NCBI GenBank assembly: GCA_024233975.1
Contig: JACKOX010000014.1
Location: 8,860-72,859 of the forward strand
DNA from: Rhodanobacteraceae bacterium
GTDB lineage: Bacteria; Pseudomonadota; Gammaproteobacteria; Xanthomonadales; Xanthomonadaceae
DNA length: 64,000 nucleotides
Direction: 5' to 3'
Part shown: piece by piece, positions 1 to 8,647 of the stretch
How positions within the stretch are numbered: position 1 is the stretch's first letter
Layout of the letters: every line of letters begins with the position of its first letter
Translations under genes and position numbers: made by a program
Notes under the pieces: model-generated
Database searches by the model: none
The model's input: only the letters and a program-made list of their open reading frames with translations
What the model was told of the DNA's origin: nothing

Positions 1-2
1 CC

Positions 3-503
3 AATTGGGTGTGGGGTACCTTCGAGCACCAGATGAACCCAGGGCGTTGCGATCAGATCGGCTGTTTCGACAGCTTTGGAGCCAAGGCCCCGGTGGTGAA
101 GCCTAACCAGCAGACCATCAACACCCAGTATGGCCAGTGCGAGAAGACCGGCGCCTTGAGCAAGCTGATGGACAAGGCGGGCCTTTCACCGGTGTGGGAA
201 AACTACTGCCTGAAGTCATCGCAGGTCGACTACAGCGCGGCCGACGGGACACCCTATGTACTGGGCAATTCCGTGATCGAACGGATCGTTGGCAACGGCA
301 CGGTGGCAGCTTCGTCGTGCATTGGCTGCCATGTTTACGCGTCCTTCGGAAAGGATGGCAAGACGCTGCCGGCCGCTACGGCGATGTTGCCCTACAACCC
401 CAGCGGCGAACCGATACCGGCCGTGCTGCAGGACTCGCTGAAGTTCGACTTCATGTGGGGCGTGTTGCTGGCGCCACCGCCATCCGCGGAAGCAAAGAAG
501 TAG
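3..503 (+). CDS. C-terminal part of a CXXCH (c-type cytochrome-like) protein, 5' end outside window
   Basis: The reading frame is open from the window edge (first full codon at base 3), so the real start lies upstream and any internal GTG is not the start. About 166 residues are visible. A single CIGCH heme-binding motif lies near residue 103 of the visible part. The region before it is rich in aromatic residues and cysteine and begins with NWVWGTFEHQ. This kind of segment precedes the heme motif in large periplasmic proteins with one C-terminal heme. A covalently bound heme would need the Ccm system, whose operon lies 2 kb away, but that closeness may be chance. The substrate or redox partner cannot be told from this fragment. 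It converges with the dioxygenase gene that follows. Confidence 0.75.
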   Translation, partial: NWVWGTFEHQMNPGRCDQIGCFDSFGAKAPVVKPNQQTINTQYGQCEKTGALSKLMDKAGLSPVWENYCLKSSQVDYSAADGTPYVLGNSVIERIVGNGTVAASSCIGCHVYASFGKDGKTLPAATAMLPYNPSGEPIPAVLQDSLKFDFMWGVLLAPPPSAEAKK

Positions 504-521
504 CCTGCGGCCCTGGTTTGC

Positions 522-555
522 AACCTGCGGCGTCGCTTCGGAGGCGCCGCGGGTT
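522..555. terminator. Imperfect hairpin between convergent genes
   Basis: AACCTGCGGCG and CGCCGCGGGTT can pair with one mismatch around a 12-base loop, in the 119-base gap between two convergent genes. There is no T-tract on either side, so a terminator role is only a possibility. Confidence 0.3.
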
Positions 556-622
556 GGTTCCGCAATGGATCCCGCGAGGCTACAGAAACTCGTCCGCGGC
601 CGGTGATCCTTGTGTCGGCCGC

Positions 623-1210
623 TCAGGCGACCTTGTCGAGGCCCAACTCCTTGCTGCTGCGCTGGTACCAGTCGTCGCCGACCGGCTGGAAGGTCGAGCA
701 GCATGTCATGCAGCCGCGGTAGATGTGCAGCGAGACTGCAATGTTGTCCTGATTCGGATTGCGGATGGTGTGGTACTCGTGCGGAGGAATCAGACTGCCG
801 GCGGAGCCGGTGCCGGCCTGCATGGCGCCGGCCGAGCGGAAGTGGAAGCGTTCCTTCTCCTGTTCTACCAGTTCGTACTGGCAGATCTCCAGCTCACCGC
901 TCCACACGCCTTCGACGCACCACATGCCGGAGTGGTCGTGGATCGGCGTACCCTGGCCAGGTCCCCAGGTCATGGCGATGACGCTGTAGCCGTGTTCCTT
1001 GCTGACATAGAGCTCGCGACGAGCGTAGTGGCCGTCCACCGCCTCGAACACGCAATCAGGCAGCTGCACGCGGTCATCGTGGATCAATTCGCAAAGGGTG
1101 CTGCGCAACGCGTCGGTGATGGCGTTCACATTCCCCTGGCCGACGGCCTGGTCAATGCGGGCTACCAGAATGTCGTGGCCGGGGAAGTCGAGCTGGGTCA
1201 TGAACATCAC
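623..1210 (-). CDS. Cysteine dioxygenase family (thiol dioxygenase)
   Basis: This 195-residue cupin should oxidise cysteine, or a related thiol such as 3-mercaptopropionate, to the sulfinic acid with a non-heme iron. The iron ligands are visible: HDH at residues 91-93 (within PIHDHSGMWCVEGVW) and a third His in HTIRN near 147. Cys98 and Tyr164 sit where mammalian-type cysteine dioxygenase has its Cys-Tyr cofactor pair, which leans towards cysteine as substrate, though this was aligned only by eye. ATGs at 1210 and 1201 are both possible starts. It lies 72 bases downstream of the MetX/SST-like gene on the same strand, so synthesis and breakdown of cysteine may be linked. Confidence 0.85.
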   Translation of the reverse strand: MMFMTQLDFPGHDILVARIDQAVGQGNVNAITDALRSTLCELIHDDRVQLPDCVFEAVDGHYARRELYVSKEHGYSVIAMTWGPGQGTPIHDHSGMWCVEGVWSGELEICQYELVEQEKERFHFRSAGAMQAGTGSAGSLIPPHEYHTIRNPNQDNIAVSLHIYRGCMTCCSTFQPVGDDWYQRSSKELGLDKVA

Positions 1211-1282
1211 GCGAAAGGTTTGATCGATGGGCCATTGTAGCGCCCACGGCCGAGGGTTTCCTGCCGAGAGCCTCGTACCGGC

Positions 1283-2407
1283 TCAGTCCTTGAAGAAGTC
1301 CGCGATGAGCGGGCTGAAGCGCTCGTGGTCGACCAGGAAGGCGTCGTGTCCCTGCGGTGAGGGCAGGCCGACAAAGCGGCTGTCGCAGCCGCCGGCAGCC
1401 AGGCCCGTGGCGATCTCCTCCTGCTGGTTCAGCGGGAACAGGATGTCGGTTTCCACGCCGATTGCCAGCGAGCGTTCGACCTGCAGCAGGGCCAGCGCGT
1501 CGTGCACGCTGCCGCCAGTTGCCTTCGAAGGGCAGTGCTCACTGAGGTCGAACCAGTCCATGGAGCGGCTGAGGTACAGATAGCAGTTGGGGTCGAAGGA
1601 TCGCGCAAAGCGGTCGGCATGGTGGTCGAGGTAGGACTCGATCTGGAACTCATGGCCAAACGGCTCGTCATCGCGCTGGTCGGGTTCCAGGCGCACGCGA
1701 CCAAAGCGTCCGCGCCACTCCAGCGCCGAGCGGTAGGTGACCACGCCCAGCTTGCGCGCGAGGCGCATGCCGGTTTCCGGGTAGTGCTCGTCGTCGTAGT
1801 GGCCGTCGTTCCACTGTGGGTCAAGGCGGATGGCCTCGCGCTGCAGCGAGCGGATGGCGATCGAGAATGGCAGTGCCTGCGCGGCGCCGGACACGTTGAG
1901 GTGACCGCGCGCAAAGCCGGGGTTCTGCTGCAGGAAGGCCAGCGCCACCATGCCGCCCATGGAGCAGCCCACCACGCTGTGCAGGCCGCTGATCCCGAGC
2001 ACGTCGAGCATGGCGCGGGCGGCGCGGGCGCCGTCCTCGATGCTGAGGCGCGGGAAATCCAGCCGCCACGGCTCGCCGGTGGCCGGATTGATCGAGGCCG
2101 GCCCGCTGCTGCCGCGACAGCTGCCCAGTGCATTCGGGCAGATGACGAAATAGCGGTCGGTATCGATGGGTTTGCCGGGACCGATGTTGGCCTCCCACCA
2201 GCCCGGAGACGGATCGCCTGCGGAGCTGGCCGCATGCGCGCTGGGTGACAGGCCGGTCAGGATCAGCACGGCGTTGTCGCCGGCGTCGTTGAGCCGTCCC
2301 CAGGTCTCGTAAGCCAGGCGACCACCATCGATGGCGCCACCGCGCTTCATCGCGAAAGCATCGGGCAGGCGGGCGAACTGCGAGGCGGGTGGGATGTATT
2401 CGGTCAC
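1283..2407 (-). CDS. MetX-family acyltransferase, probably serine O-succinyltransferase (or homoserine O-acyltransferase)
   Basis: This 374-residue alpha/beta hydrolase of the MetX family carries the nucleophile motif GCSMGG (Ser149), the acid in ETDILFP (Asp321) and the histidine in QGHDAF (His354). It transfers an acyl group from acyl-CoA to the hydroxyl of serine or homoserine. The opening (MTEYIPP, MKRGGAIDG) and segments such as NALGSCRGSSGPAS and LYLSRSMDWFDL resemble, from memory, the Xanthomonas branch shown to be serine O-succinyltransferase rather than homoserine acetyltransferase. That branch makes O-succinylserine for cysteine synthesis. Automatic annotation as homoserine O-acetyltransferase is therefore likely to be misleading. 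No metB or hom gene is adjacent. The family call is firm; the substrate call is inference. Confidence 0.85.
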   Translation of the reverse strand: MTEYIPPASQFARLPDAFAMKRGGAIDGGRLAYETWGRLNDAGDNAVLILTGLSPSAHAASSAGDPSPGWWEANIGPGKPIDTDRYFVICPNALGSCRGSSGPASINPATGEPWRLDFPRLSIEDGARAARAMLDVLGISGLHSVVGCSMGGMVALAFLQQNPGFARGHLNVSGAAQALPFSIAIRSLQREAIRLDPQWNDGHYDDEHYPETGMRLARKLGVVTYRSALEWRGRFGRVRLEPDQRDDEPFGHEFQIESYLDHHADRFARSFDPNCYLYLSRSMDWFDLSEHCPSKATGGSVHDALALLQVERSLAIGVETDILFPLNQQEEIATGLAAGGCDSRFVGLPSPQGHDAFLVDHERFSPLIADFFKD

Positions 2408-2451
2408 GTCAGGCTGGGGCCGGTCAGGCTGAAAATGGTGGGTCGGCGTGA

Positions 2452-3525
2452 TCAGGGATGGATGCTGTCGATGCGCAGCGTGTGCTGCCTGTCGTCGTCG
2501 TTGGCGCCGGCGTCAATGGCGACTTCCTGCGGCGATGATTCCAGGTCGCCGCTCTGTGCCACAGGCTGGCCGCCGAAGGATACTCGAGCCATCACCGTGA
2601 CGCGTGACTGCGAGGACAGCTTCATGCTCGGCAGCATGCTGTCGGCATCGCCGAGGTCAATATCCGCAGGCAGCTGGGCCACGGTCAGGCGATGGACAGC
2701 CAATGGCATGGGTGGGCCGTTGATGGCGCGGGCGAAGACGAAGACCGTATCCGAGCCGCTCACCTTTTCCTGCAGGGCGGGATCAAGCTCCACTCTCAGC
2801 TTCAGCAATGGCGGTGAGGCAGCGACGGTTGCCGGCGCCTGCATGGGCGGCATTCCGGCGAGCTGGCGTGACTCCTGGATGCGTGCGGTCAGCGCGGGGA
2901 CGATTTCAGCTTCCGGCGGCAGCATGGCCAGCAGCTGTTCCCAGATTTCCGCGGCCTTGGCGTAGTCCTCGTGCTGGTAGGCCGCGACACCGGCAAACCA
3001 GCGCGCGCGCGGGTGATCCGGCGATACCGACAGCGCGGACTGCAGTAATCGCAATGCCTGGCTGTCGAAGCGGTGGTCCGGGTTGGAAAGGGCAATGCTC
3101 TCGGCGTAGTCCACCATCACGTCGGCATTGTCCGGCGCGCGGCGGTTGGCTTCGGCCAGCGCGTCGCGGGCGGCATCGAACTGTTCCAGCGCCTTGTAGG
3201 CACGACCCAGCAGGCGCCAGCCCTCGATGTCGTCCGGCTCCGCCTGCAGCCTCTGGCGCAGGCCGTCAACCGCACCTTGCAGATTGGCGGTGGCTTCCGC
3301 CTGGCTTTCCGCCAGCGGTGGTTCGGATGCCGGACCGGCCACCTGCAGGCCATCGGGCCGGCCAAAGTGGAGATAGAGCAGCAGCGTCGCCACGGGCAGG
3401 AGCAGCAGGATGCCAAGCGCCAGATGGCGAGTCGGCCTCGCGTCGCCGCGAACCAGCGGCAGGATGATCGCGGCGCAGGTCGCGAGCGTCAGCAGACCGG
3501 CAAGCGCGATGAACAGCGGCGTCAT
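2452..3525 (-). CDS. ccmI: Cytochrome c maturation protein CcmI (TPR-containing)
   Basis: This is the last gene of the ccm operon. The 357-residue product has two N-terminal membrane segments (about residues 1-22 and 32-52) and a periplasmic TPR region (about 80-215) with repeats such as WRLLGRAYKALEQFDAARD. A C-terminal beta-rich domain (about 240-355) matches the separate CcmI C-terminal domain. CcmI binds apocytochrome c and hands it to the CcmF/CcmH heme-ligation machinery. The start at 3525 was chosen because its ATG overlaps the ccmH stop as ATGA. An upstream in-frame ATG at 3594 would lie deep inside ccmH. Confidence 0.9.
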   Translation of the reverse strand: MTPLFIALAGLLTLATCAAIILPLVRGDARPTRHLALGILLLLPVATLLLYLHFGRPDGLQVAGPASEPPLAESQAEATANLQGAVDGLRQRLQAEPDDIEGWRLLGRAYKALEQFDAARDALAEANRRAPDNADVMVDYAESIALSNPDHRFDSQALRLLQSALSVSPDHPRARWFAGVAAYQHEDYAKAAEIWEQLLAMLPPEAEIVPALTARIQESRQLAGMPPMQAPATVAASPPLLKLRVELDPALQEKVSGSDTVFVFARAINGPPMPLAVHRLTVAQLPADIDLGDADSMLPSMKLSSQSRVTVMARVSFGGQPVAQSGDLESSPQEVAIDAGANDDDRQHTLRIDSIHP

Positions 3526-3953
3526 GCGTCGTCCTCCGGCTGCAGGGAAGGGTTGCTGCCGCTCGACTTGCGCCGGCCGCGGACGACCAGCCACAGCGTG
3601 ATGGTGCCAGCCAGCAGCACCAGCGGTGGCGCAGCCCAGATCAGTAGCGTGTCGCCGTTCATTGGTGGGCTGTACAGCACGAAATCGCCATAGCGCTGGC
3701 GCAGGAAGGTCTTGATCTCGTCATTGCTGTGACCTTCGCGCATCAGTGCGAACACTTCGCGGCGCAGATCGTGTGCGATCGGTGCGTTGGAGTCGGCCAG
3801 GCTCTGGTTCTGGCATTTCACGCAGCGCAGTTCGGCGGTGAGTTGCTGGAAGCGCAGCTCTTCGGCGTGGTCGCGAAATGGCAGCGGCTCCACGGCAAAG
3901 GCGCGAAGCGGCAGTAGGGCAAGCAACAGCAGGCAGGCGAGGGCGCGCGTCAT
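3522..3953 (-). CDS. ccmH: Cytochrome c maturation protein CcmH
   Basis: This 143-residue protein has a signal peptide (residues 1-20), the redox motif LRCVKCQNQ (Cys44 and Cys47) and one C-terminal membrane helix (about 104-124). CcmH keeps the CXXCH thiols of apocytochrome c reduced, together with CcmG, so that heme can be attached. Its length matches the short form that works with a separate CcmI, which is encoded next. It overlaps both neighbours by four bases (ATGA). Confidence 0.95.
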   Translation of the reverse strand: MTRALACLLLLALLPLRAFAVEPLPFRDHAEELRFQQLTAELRCVKCQNQSLADSNAPIAHDLRREVFALMREGHSNDEIKTFLRQRYGDFVLYSPPMNGDTLLIWAAPPLVLLAGTITLWLVVRGRRKSSGSNPSLQPEDDA

Positions 3954-4501
3954 GGTGTTGCTTCCTTGCCCTGGGGCATGCCGAGCCGCGGCAGGATGTC
4001 CTTTTCGATGATGTCGTCGGACAACGGACCAACGAGCTTGAAGCGGATGATGCCGTCCGCATCGACCAGGAAGGTTTCCGGCGCGCCGTAGATGCCCCAG
4101 TCGATGGCGGTGCGGCCGTCCTCGTCAACCACGATCATTTCGTAGGGATCGCCGAACTGTCCGAGCCAACGCAGGGCATCGTCACGCTCGTCCTTGTAGT
4201 TGTAGCCGATCACCCGCAGCTTGCCGCTCTGCGCAAGTCGGGTGACCACCGGATGCTCGATGCGGCAGCTTGGGCACCAGCTGCCCCAGACGTTGAGCAG
4301 GTAGGGCGTGCCGGCAAGCTCCTCGCTGCTGACGGTGCGCTCGGGCTGGTGCAGCTCCGGCAGGGAAAAGCCCGGCGCCGGCTGGTTGAGCAGCGGCGTG
4401 GGCAGGGCGTCGGGATTGCGGTCGGCGCTGATGCGGATGCCGACCAGCATCAGCACGCCGAGAGCGATGAACACGATCAATGGCAACACGCGACGAAGCA
4501 T
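3950..4501 (-). CDS. ccmG: Thiol:disulfide interchange protein CcmG (DsbE)
   Basis: This is a 183-residue membrane-anchored thioredoxin-fold protein with an N-terminal helix at about residues 5-24 and the active site WCPSC (Cys76, Cys79). The cis-proline segment GAPETFLVD lies near residue 140. The acidic, reducing CcmG/DsbE type passes electrons from DsbD/CcdA to CcmH and apocytochrome c in the periplasm. The active site is WCPSC, where many homologues have WCPTC or WCVPC. Its start codon overlaps the ccmF stop codon by one base (TGATG), which implies translational coupling. Confidence 0.95.
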   Translation of the reverse strand: MLRRVLPLIVFIALGVLMLVGIRISADRNPDALPTPLLNQPAPGFSLPELHQPERTVSSEELAGTPYLLNVWGSWCPSCRIEHPVVTRLAQSGKLRVIGYNYKDERDDALRWLGQFGDPYEMIVVDEDGRTAIDWGIYGAPETFLVDADGIIRFKLVGPLSDDIIEKDILPRLGMPQGKEATP

Positions 4502-6468
4502 CAGGCGGCCTCCGCGGGTTCTTCGGGACGTTCGGCGCGAGGCCTGCGGAAGCGGCGATCGGCTGCAGCCACGAAGCCACCAACCATCATCAGCAGGCCG
4601 CCCAGCCAGATCAGGCGCACGAAGGGTTTGACGTAGACCCGCAGCGACCAGCTGTTGGTTTCCACCGTGGCGCCATCGCCGCGTGCGTCGAGGCGTTCGC
4701 CGAGGGCGACGTAGAGGTCGCGGTGCAGCGCCGGATCGATGGCTGCTTCGGTCATGATCTGCCCGCCGCTGGCATAGGCGCGCTTTTCCGGGTGCAGGCG
4801 GGCGATTTCGCGGTCGCCGTCGAAGACACGGAGGTCGCCGCGATCCGCCCGATAGTTCGGGCCCTGCACGCGCTCCACGCCCTGGAACTCGAAGCGGTAG
4901 CCGTTGATCTCACTACTGGCGCCCGGAGCCAGCGCGACATCGCGTTCGACGCCCAGGCTTTCCACTAGAAGGACGCCGGCGACAAAGACACCCAGGCCCA
5001 GATGTGCCAGCAGCATGCCGGCCGTTTCGCCATTGAGTGAAGCGGTCGACTTCAATCGCTGCCATGCATAGCGAAGCGTGCCGGCGATGATCCAGATCGA
5101 CAGGCCGACGCCCGCATAGCTCTTGAGCGTGAAGGCATCACCCAGCAGCCAGGCCAGGACCAGTGCCAGCACGGCCGCGGTCAAGGCAAAGCGCAGCAGC
5201 GGCAGGTAGCGGTTGGCGTATTCGCGCTGCCAGCGGGTGAACGGACCAAACGGCATCAGCAGGACCACCGGCGCCATCAGGATGCCGAACTGCAGGCCGA
5301 AGAACGGCGGGCCCACCGAGATACGGCCGAGATTCAGCGCTTCGAACAGCAGTGGCGCCAGCGTGCCGATCAGCACCATCGCGGCGGCAGCGCTGAATAG
5401 CAGGTTGTTGATCATCAGCAGCGTTTCGCGCGACAGCGGAGCGAAAGGCTTGCCGTCGTTGGCGGGCGGAGTGCGCAGTGCGTACAGCAGCAACGAACCA
5501 CCCACGATGATGGCGAGGAACACCAGGATGAACACGCCGCGCGCCGGGTCGGCGGCAAAGCTGTGCACCGACGTCAGAACGCCCGAGCGGACGATGAAGG
5601 TGCCAAGCAGCGACAGCGAAAAAGCGGCGATCGCCAGTAGCAGCGTCCAGTTGCGGAAGCTGCCGCGCTTCTCGGTGACTGCCTGCGAGTGCAGCAGCGC
5701 GGTTCCCACCAGCCACGGCATGAAGCTGCCGTTCTCCACCGGATCCCAGAACCACCAGCCGCCCCAGCCCAGCTCGTAGTAGGCCCACCAGCTGCCAAGC
5801 ACGATACCCAGTGTCTGGAACGCCCAGGCCACGTTGGTCCACGGACGCGACCAGCGCACCCAGGCGCGGTCCATGCGGCCATCCAGCATCGAGGCGATGG
5901 CGAAGGCGAAGGCCACCGAAAAGCCGACGTAGCCCATGTAGATCATCGGCGGGTGGATGATGAAGCCGGGATCCTGCAGCAATGGGTTGAGGTCGCGGCC
6001 TTCCACGGCGGCCGGCAGCAGGCGCTCGAAAGGGTTCGAAGTGAACAGCATGAAGCTGATGAAGCCGATCGCCACCAGTCCGAGCACGGCCAGTACGCGG
6101 GAAATCACTTCCGGCGGCAGGCTGCGCGAGAAGCGCGCCACCGCGCCAGTCCACAGCGACAGCACCAGCGCCCACAGCAGCAGCGAGCCCTCGTGTGCGC
6201 CCCAGACCGCGGTAATCCGGTAGTGCATCGGCAGCAGACTGTTGCTGTTGTTGGCCACGTACAGGACAGAGAAATCCTGGCGCGCGAATGCCACCGACAG
6301 CAGCACGAAGGCCAGCAGCACGAGCGACAGCTGGGCATAGGCTGCAGGGCGGGCGACCGCCATCAATGCGGCGTTGCCGCGCTGTGCGCCCCAAAGGGGC
6401 AGGGCGAACTGCAGGATGGCGACCAGCAGTGCGAGAATCAGTGCGACCTGCCCAAGCTCGGGGATCAC
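4501..6468 (-). CDS. ccmF: Heme lyase subunit CcmF
   Basis: This 655-residue polytopic inner-membrane protein carries the tryptophan-rich WWD motif (GWGGWWFWDPVEN, about residues 235-247) and conserved histidines such as those in YRITAVWGAHEGSLLLW and FIIHPPMIYMG. CcmF accepts heme from holo-CcmE and, with CcmH and CcmI, ligates it to apocytochrome c. About 14-15 hydrophobic helices are visible, with a periplasmic domain near the C-terminus. The length is normal for the family. The start is a GTG that overlaps the ccmE stop (GTGA). Confidence 0.95.
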   Translation of the reverse strand: MIPELGQVALILALLVAILQFALPLWGAQRGNAALMAVARPAAYAQLSLVLLAFVLLSVAFARQDFSVLYVANNSNSLLPMHYRITAVWGAHEGSLLLWALVLSLWTGAVARFSRSLPPEVISRVLAVLGLVAIGFISFMLFTSNPFERLLPAAVEGRDLNPLLQDPGFIIHPPMIYMGYVGFSVAFAFAIASMLDGRMDRAWVRWSRPWTNVAWAFQTLGIVLGSWWAYYELGWGGWWFWDPVENGSFMPWLVGTALLHSQAVTEKRGSFRNWTLLLAIAAFSLSLLGTFIVRSGVLTSVHSFAADPARGVFILVFLAIIVGGSLLLYALRTPPANDGKPFAPLSRETLLMINNLLFSAAAAMVLIGTLAPLLFEALNLGRISVGPPFFGLQFGILMAPVVLLMPFGPFTRWQREYANRYLPLLRFALTAAVLALVLAWLLGDAFTLKSYAGVGLSIWIIAGTLRYAWQRLKSTASLNGETAGMLLAHLGLGVFVAGVLLVESLGVERDVALAPGASSEINGYRFEFQGVERVQGPNYRADRGDLRVFDGDREIARLHPEKRAYASGGQIMTEAAIDPALHRDLYVALGERLDARGDGATVETNSWSLRVYVKPFVRLIWLGGLLMMVGGFVAAADRRFRRPRAERPEEPAEAA

Positions 6469-6959
6469 TGGACCGCGTCTCCATTGGGGCGCTTGTCATA
6501 GGTCTGCTTGTCGTCGGCCTGCTCGGCGTCACGCTTCTCGCGTGCCTCGATCAGGGCCTTTTCCAGCTCGACCGGGCGATAGGTTTCATCATGCTTGGCC
6601 ATCACTTCGTCGGCGATGAAGCGCTGACCTTCCAGATGCCCTTCGGTGATGACACTCTGGCCTTCGCGGAACAGATCGGGCAGCACGCCCGAATAGCGGA
6701 CCGCCACGTCTTCAAGGCGGTCGGTGATGACGAAGTCAACGTCAAGCGAGCCTTCCGAGCGGCGCACGCTGGCTTCCTTTACGATGCCACCAAGGCGAAA
6801 GCGACCGTTGTCCGGTATGTCGCCCGCAAGTACCTGCGATGGCGTGACCAGATAACTGCGGTTGGCCTGCAGGGCCAGCGTGATCATCACCGCCGCGGCG
6901 GCCGCCGCAAGCAGTGTCAGCGCCACGGTCCACAGGCGGCGTTTGCGGGTTGGATTCAT
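6465..6959 (-). CDS. ccmE: Heme chaperone CcmE
   Basis: This 164-residue protein has one N-terminal helix (about residues 10-30) and an OB-fold periplasmic domain. Its heme-binding motif is HDETY: His123 is expected to bind heme covalently and Tyr127 is the axial ligand. CcmE takes heme from CcmC/CcmD and carries it to CcmF. The C-terminal tail is charged and unstructured, as in homologues. It overlaps ccmD and ccmF by ATGA/GTGA junctions. Confidence 0.95.
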   Translation of the reverse strand: MNPTRKRRLWTVALTLLAAAAAAVMITLALQANRSYLVTPSQVLAGDIPDNGRFRLGGIVKEASVRRSEGSLDVDFVITDRLEDVAVRYSGVLPDLFREGQSVITEGHLEGQRFIADEVMAKHDETYRPVELEKALIEAREKRDAEQADDKQTYDKRPNGDAVQ

Positions 6960-7138
6960 GCGTTCTTCTGTTTTTTCTGGCGAGCCGCCTCACGGCGCTC
7001 GCGCTGTTGAATGTCGCGGAGCAGGCGACGACGCTGCCATCGTGGTGCCAGCCAGTCCCAGAGCAGGAACGCGACGAACGCGCCGTAACTGGTCCAGACG
7101 TAGAAGCCGTACTTGCCCATGGACAGCGCCTCGATCAT
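6956..7138 (-). CDS. ccmD: Heme exporter subunit CcmD
   Basis: This 60-residue protein is encoded between ccmC and ccmE. It has a short N-terminal segment, one membrane helix (about residues 12-31, GFYVWTSYGAFVAFLLWDW) and a basic, arginine-rich cytoplasmic tail, which is the classic CcmD layout. CcmD is needed to release holo-CcmE from the CcmABC complex. The ATG at 7138 overlaps the ccmC stop (ATGA), and the stop overlaps the ccmE start. A longer open frame extends upstream, but it runs through ccmC and is not coding. Confidence 0.9.
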   Translation of the reverse strand: MIEALSMGKYGFYVWTSYGAFVAFLLWDWLAPRWQRRRLLRDIQQRERREAARQKKQKNA

Positions 7139-7902
7139 GCGTGCGCCCCCCGGGCAATCTGCTTCACCCAGTCCTTGCCCGACTCCATCTCGAGCATGGC
7201 CGTCTGGGTTCGCACGAGCAGCGATCCCAGGAACCAGAGCTTGGTGCCGATGGCCACCAGCACCAGCGGCAATACCATGCGGCTGTCGATGCTTGACTGG
7301 CCCATCAGCTTGATCGTTGCGCCCTGGTGCAGCGTGTTCCACCACTCCACCGAGAAATGCACGATCGGCACGTTGACCACGCCGATCAGCGCCAGGAATC
7401 CGGCAGCACGGGCGGCAGCGCGGCGGTCCTCGATGGCTGCGTTGAGGCCGATGACGCCAAGGAACAGGAACAGCAGCACCAGCTCGGAGGTGAGACGCGG
7501 ATCCCAGGTCCACCACGTGCCCCACATCGGCCTGCCCCACAGCGAACCGGTCAGCAGCGTGATTGCGGTGAAACCGGCGCCGATCGGTGCGCAGGCCATG
7601 GCCAGCTGCTCGCAGATCTTGATGCGCCAGACCAGTGCGATGAAAGCGTAGACCGCCATCAGACCGTAGATGAACAGGCTCATCCAGGCGCTGGGCACGT
7701 GGATGAACAGGATGCGGTAGCTGTCGCCCTGCTGGTAGTCGGCCGGCACTTCGAACAGGCCCGACCACGCGCCCCAGGCCAGGAATGGCAGGGCAGCCAG
7801 CAGCAGCCAGCGCGACCAGCGGTCGGCGAAGCGATGGAAGATGGGCGGCGAGCCCATCTGATGAAACCAGCGAATGACCGGATTCACTACCTGAATTCTC
7901 AC
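7135..7902 (-). CDS. ccmC: Heme handling protein CcmC
   Basis: This 255-residue inner-membrane protein has six hydrophobic helices and the WWD motif (WGTWWTWDPRLTSEL, near residues 127-141). Flanking histidines for axial heme binding are visible in FIHVPSAWMS and WNTLHQGA. CcmC loads heme onto CcmE. The start is a GTG at 7902, 44 bases after the ccmB stop. A later in-frame GTG (VNPVIRW) is possible. Confidence 0.93.
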   Translation of the reverse strand: MRIQVVNPVIRWFHQMGSPPIFHRFADRWSRWLLLAALPFLAWGAWSGLFEVPADYQQGDSYRILFIHVPSAWMSLFIYGLMAVYAFIALVWRIKICEQLAMACAPIGAGFTAITLLTGSLWGRPMWGTWWTWDPRLTSELVLLFLFLGVIGLNAAIEDRRAAARAAGFLALIGVVNVPIVHFSVEWWNTLHQGATIKLMGQSSIDSRMVLPLVLVAIGTKLWFLGSLLVRTQTAMLEMESGKDWVKQIARGAHA

Positions 7903-7946
7903 TCAACGATTGGCGAACCTGGACAGCCGGGTGGCCGGCCACAGGT

Positions 7947-8645
7947 TCATGGCATCGCGATCCGCAGGGCAGTGGCAGCGGCCAGCGGCGCGAGCACCAC
8001 GGCCAGCACCAGCGCGGCACCCAGCAGCCAAAGGGCACCTGCGAACGGAAGGCCCTGCGCGGCGGCCATCACGGCACCGGCACCAAAGATCAGCACCGGC
8101 ACGTAGAGCGGCAGCGCCAGCAGGGCGAGCAGCATACCAGAGCGACGCATGCCGACCGTTAAGGCCACCACCACGGTGCCGACCAGACTGAGCAGTGGCG
8201 TCCCCAGTAGCAGGCTCTCCCAGAGCACCGGCAGCAGCCGGCCATCGAGGTTCAGGAAAGCCGCCAGCAGCGGCACGATCAGCAGTACCGGCACCGCGCT
8301 GGCCAGCCAGTGCACCAGCACCTTGCAGGCGACCAGCAGTGCAAGCGGCTGCGGGGCCAACATCAGCTGCTCAAGGCTGCCGTCATCGAGATCGCTGCGG
8401 AACAGGCTGTCCAGCGACAGGAGGCCCGACAACAGCACCGCCACCCAGATCACGCCTGGAGCGATCTTCGCCAACAGCTCCGGTTCCGGGCCCAGCGCCA
8501 GTGGGAACAGGCTGACCACCAGCAGGGCGAACATCAGCGGCTGAGCGGCATCGCCCCGGCGGCGCCAGACCAGCAGCAGGTCGCGACGCAGCAGGGCCAG
8601 GCAGGCCGATGCAGTGGAGATCGATGCGTCCGCGTGCCTGACCAT
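7947..8645 (-). CDS. ccmB: Heme exporter permease CcmB
   Basis: This 232-residue protein has six membrane helices and a cytoplasmic stretch with DSLFRSDLDDGSLEQL, the segment typical of CcmB that contacts the CcmA ATPase. With CcmA and CcmC it forms the ABC complex that releases holo-CcmE. The ATG at 8645 lies two bases after the ccmA stop. The frame stays open further upstream only because of overlap with ccmA. Confidence 0.93.
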   Translation of the reverse strand: MVRHADASISTASACLALLRRDLLLVWRRRGDAAQPLMFALLVVSLFPLALGPEPELLAKIAPGVIWVAVLLSGLLSLDSLFRSDLDDGSLEQLMLAPQPLALLVACKVLVHWLASAVPVLLIVPLLAAFLNLDGRLLPVLWESLLLGTPLLSLVGTVVVALTVGMRRSGMLLALLALPLYVPVLIFGAGAVMAAAQGLPFAGALWLLGAALVLAVVLAPLAAATALRIAMP

Positions 8646-8647
8646 GA

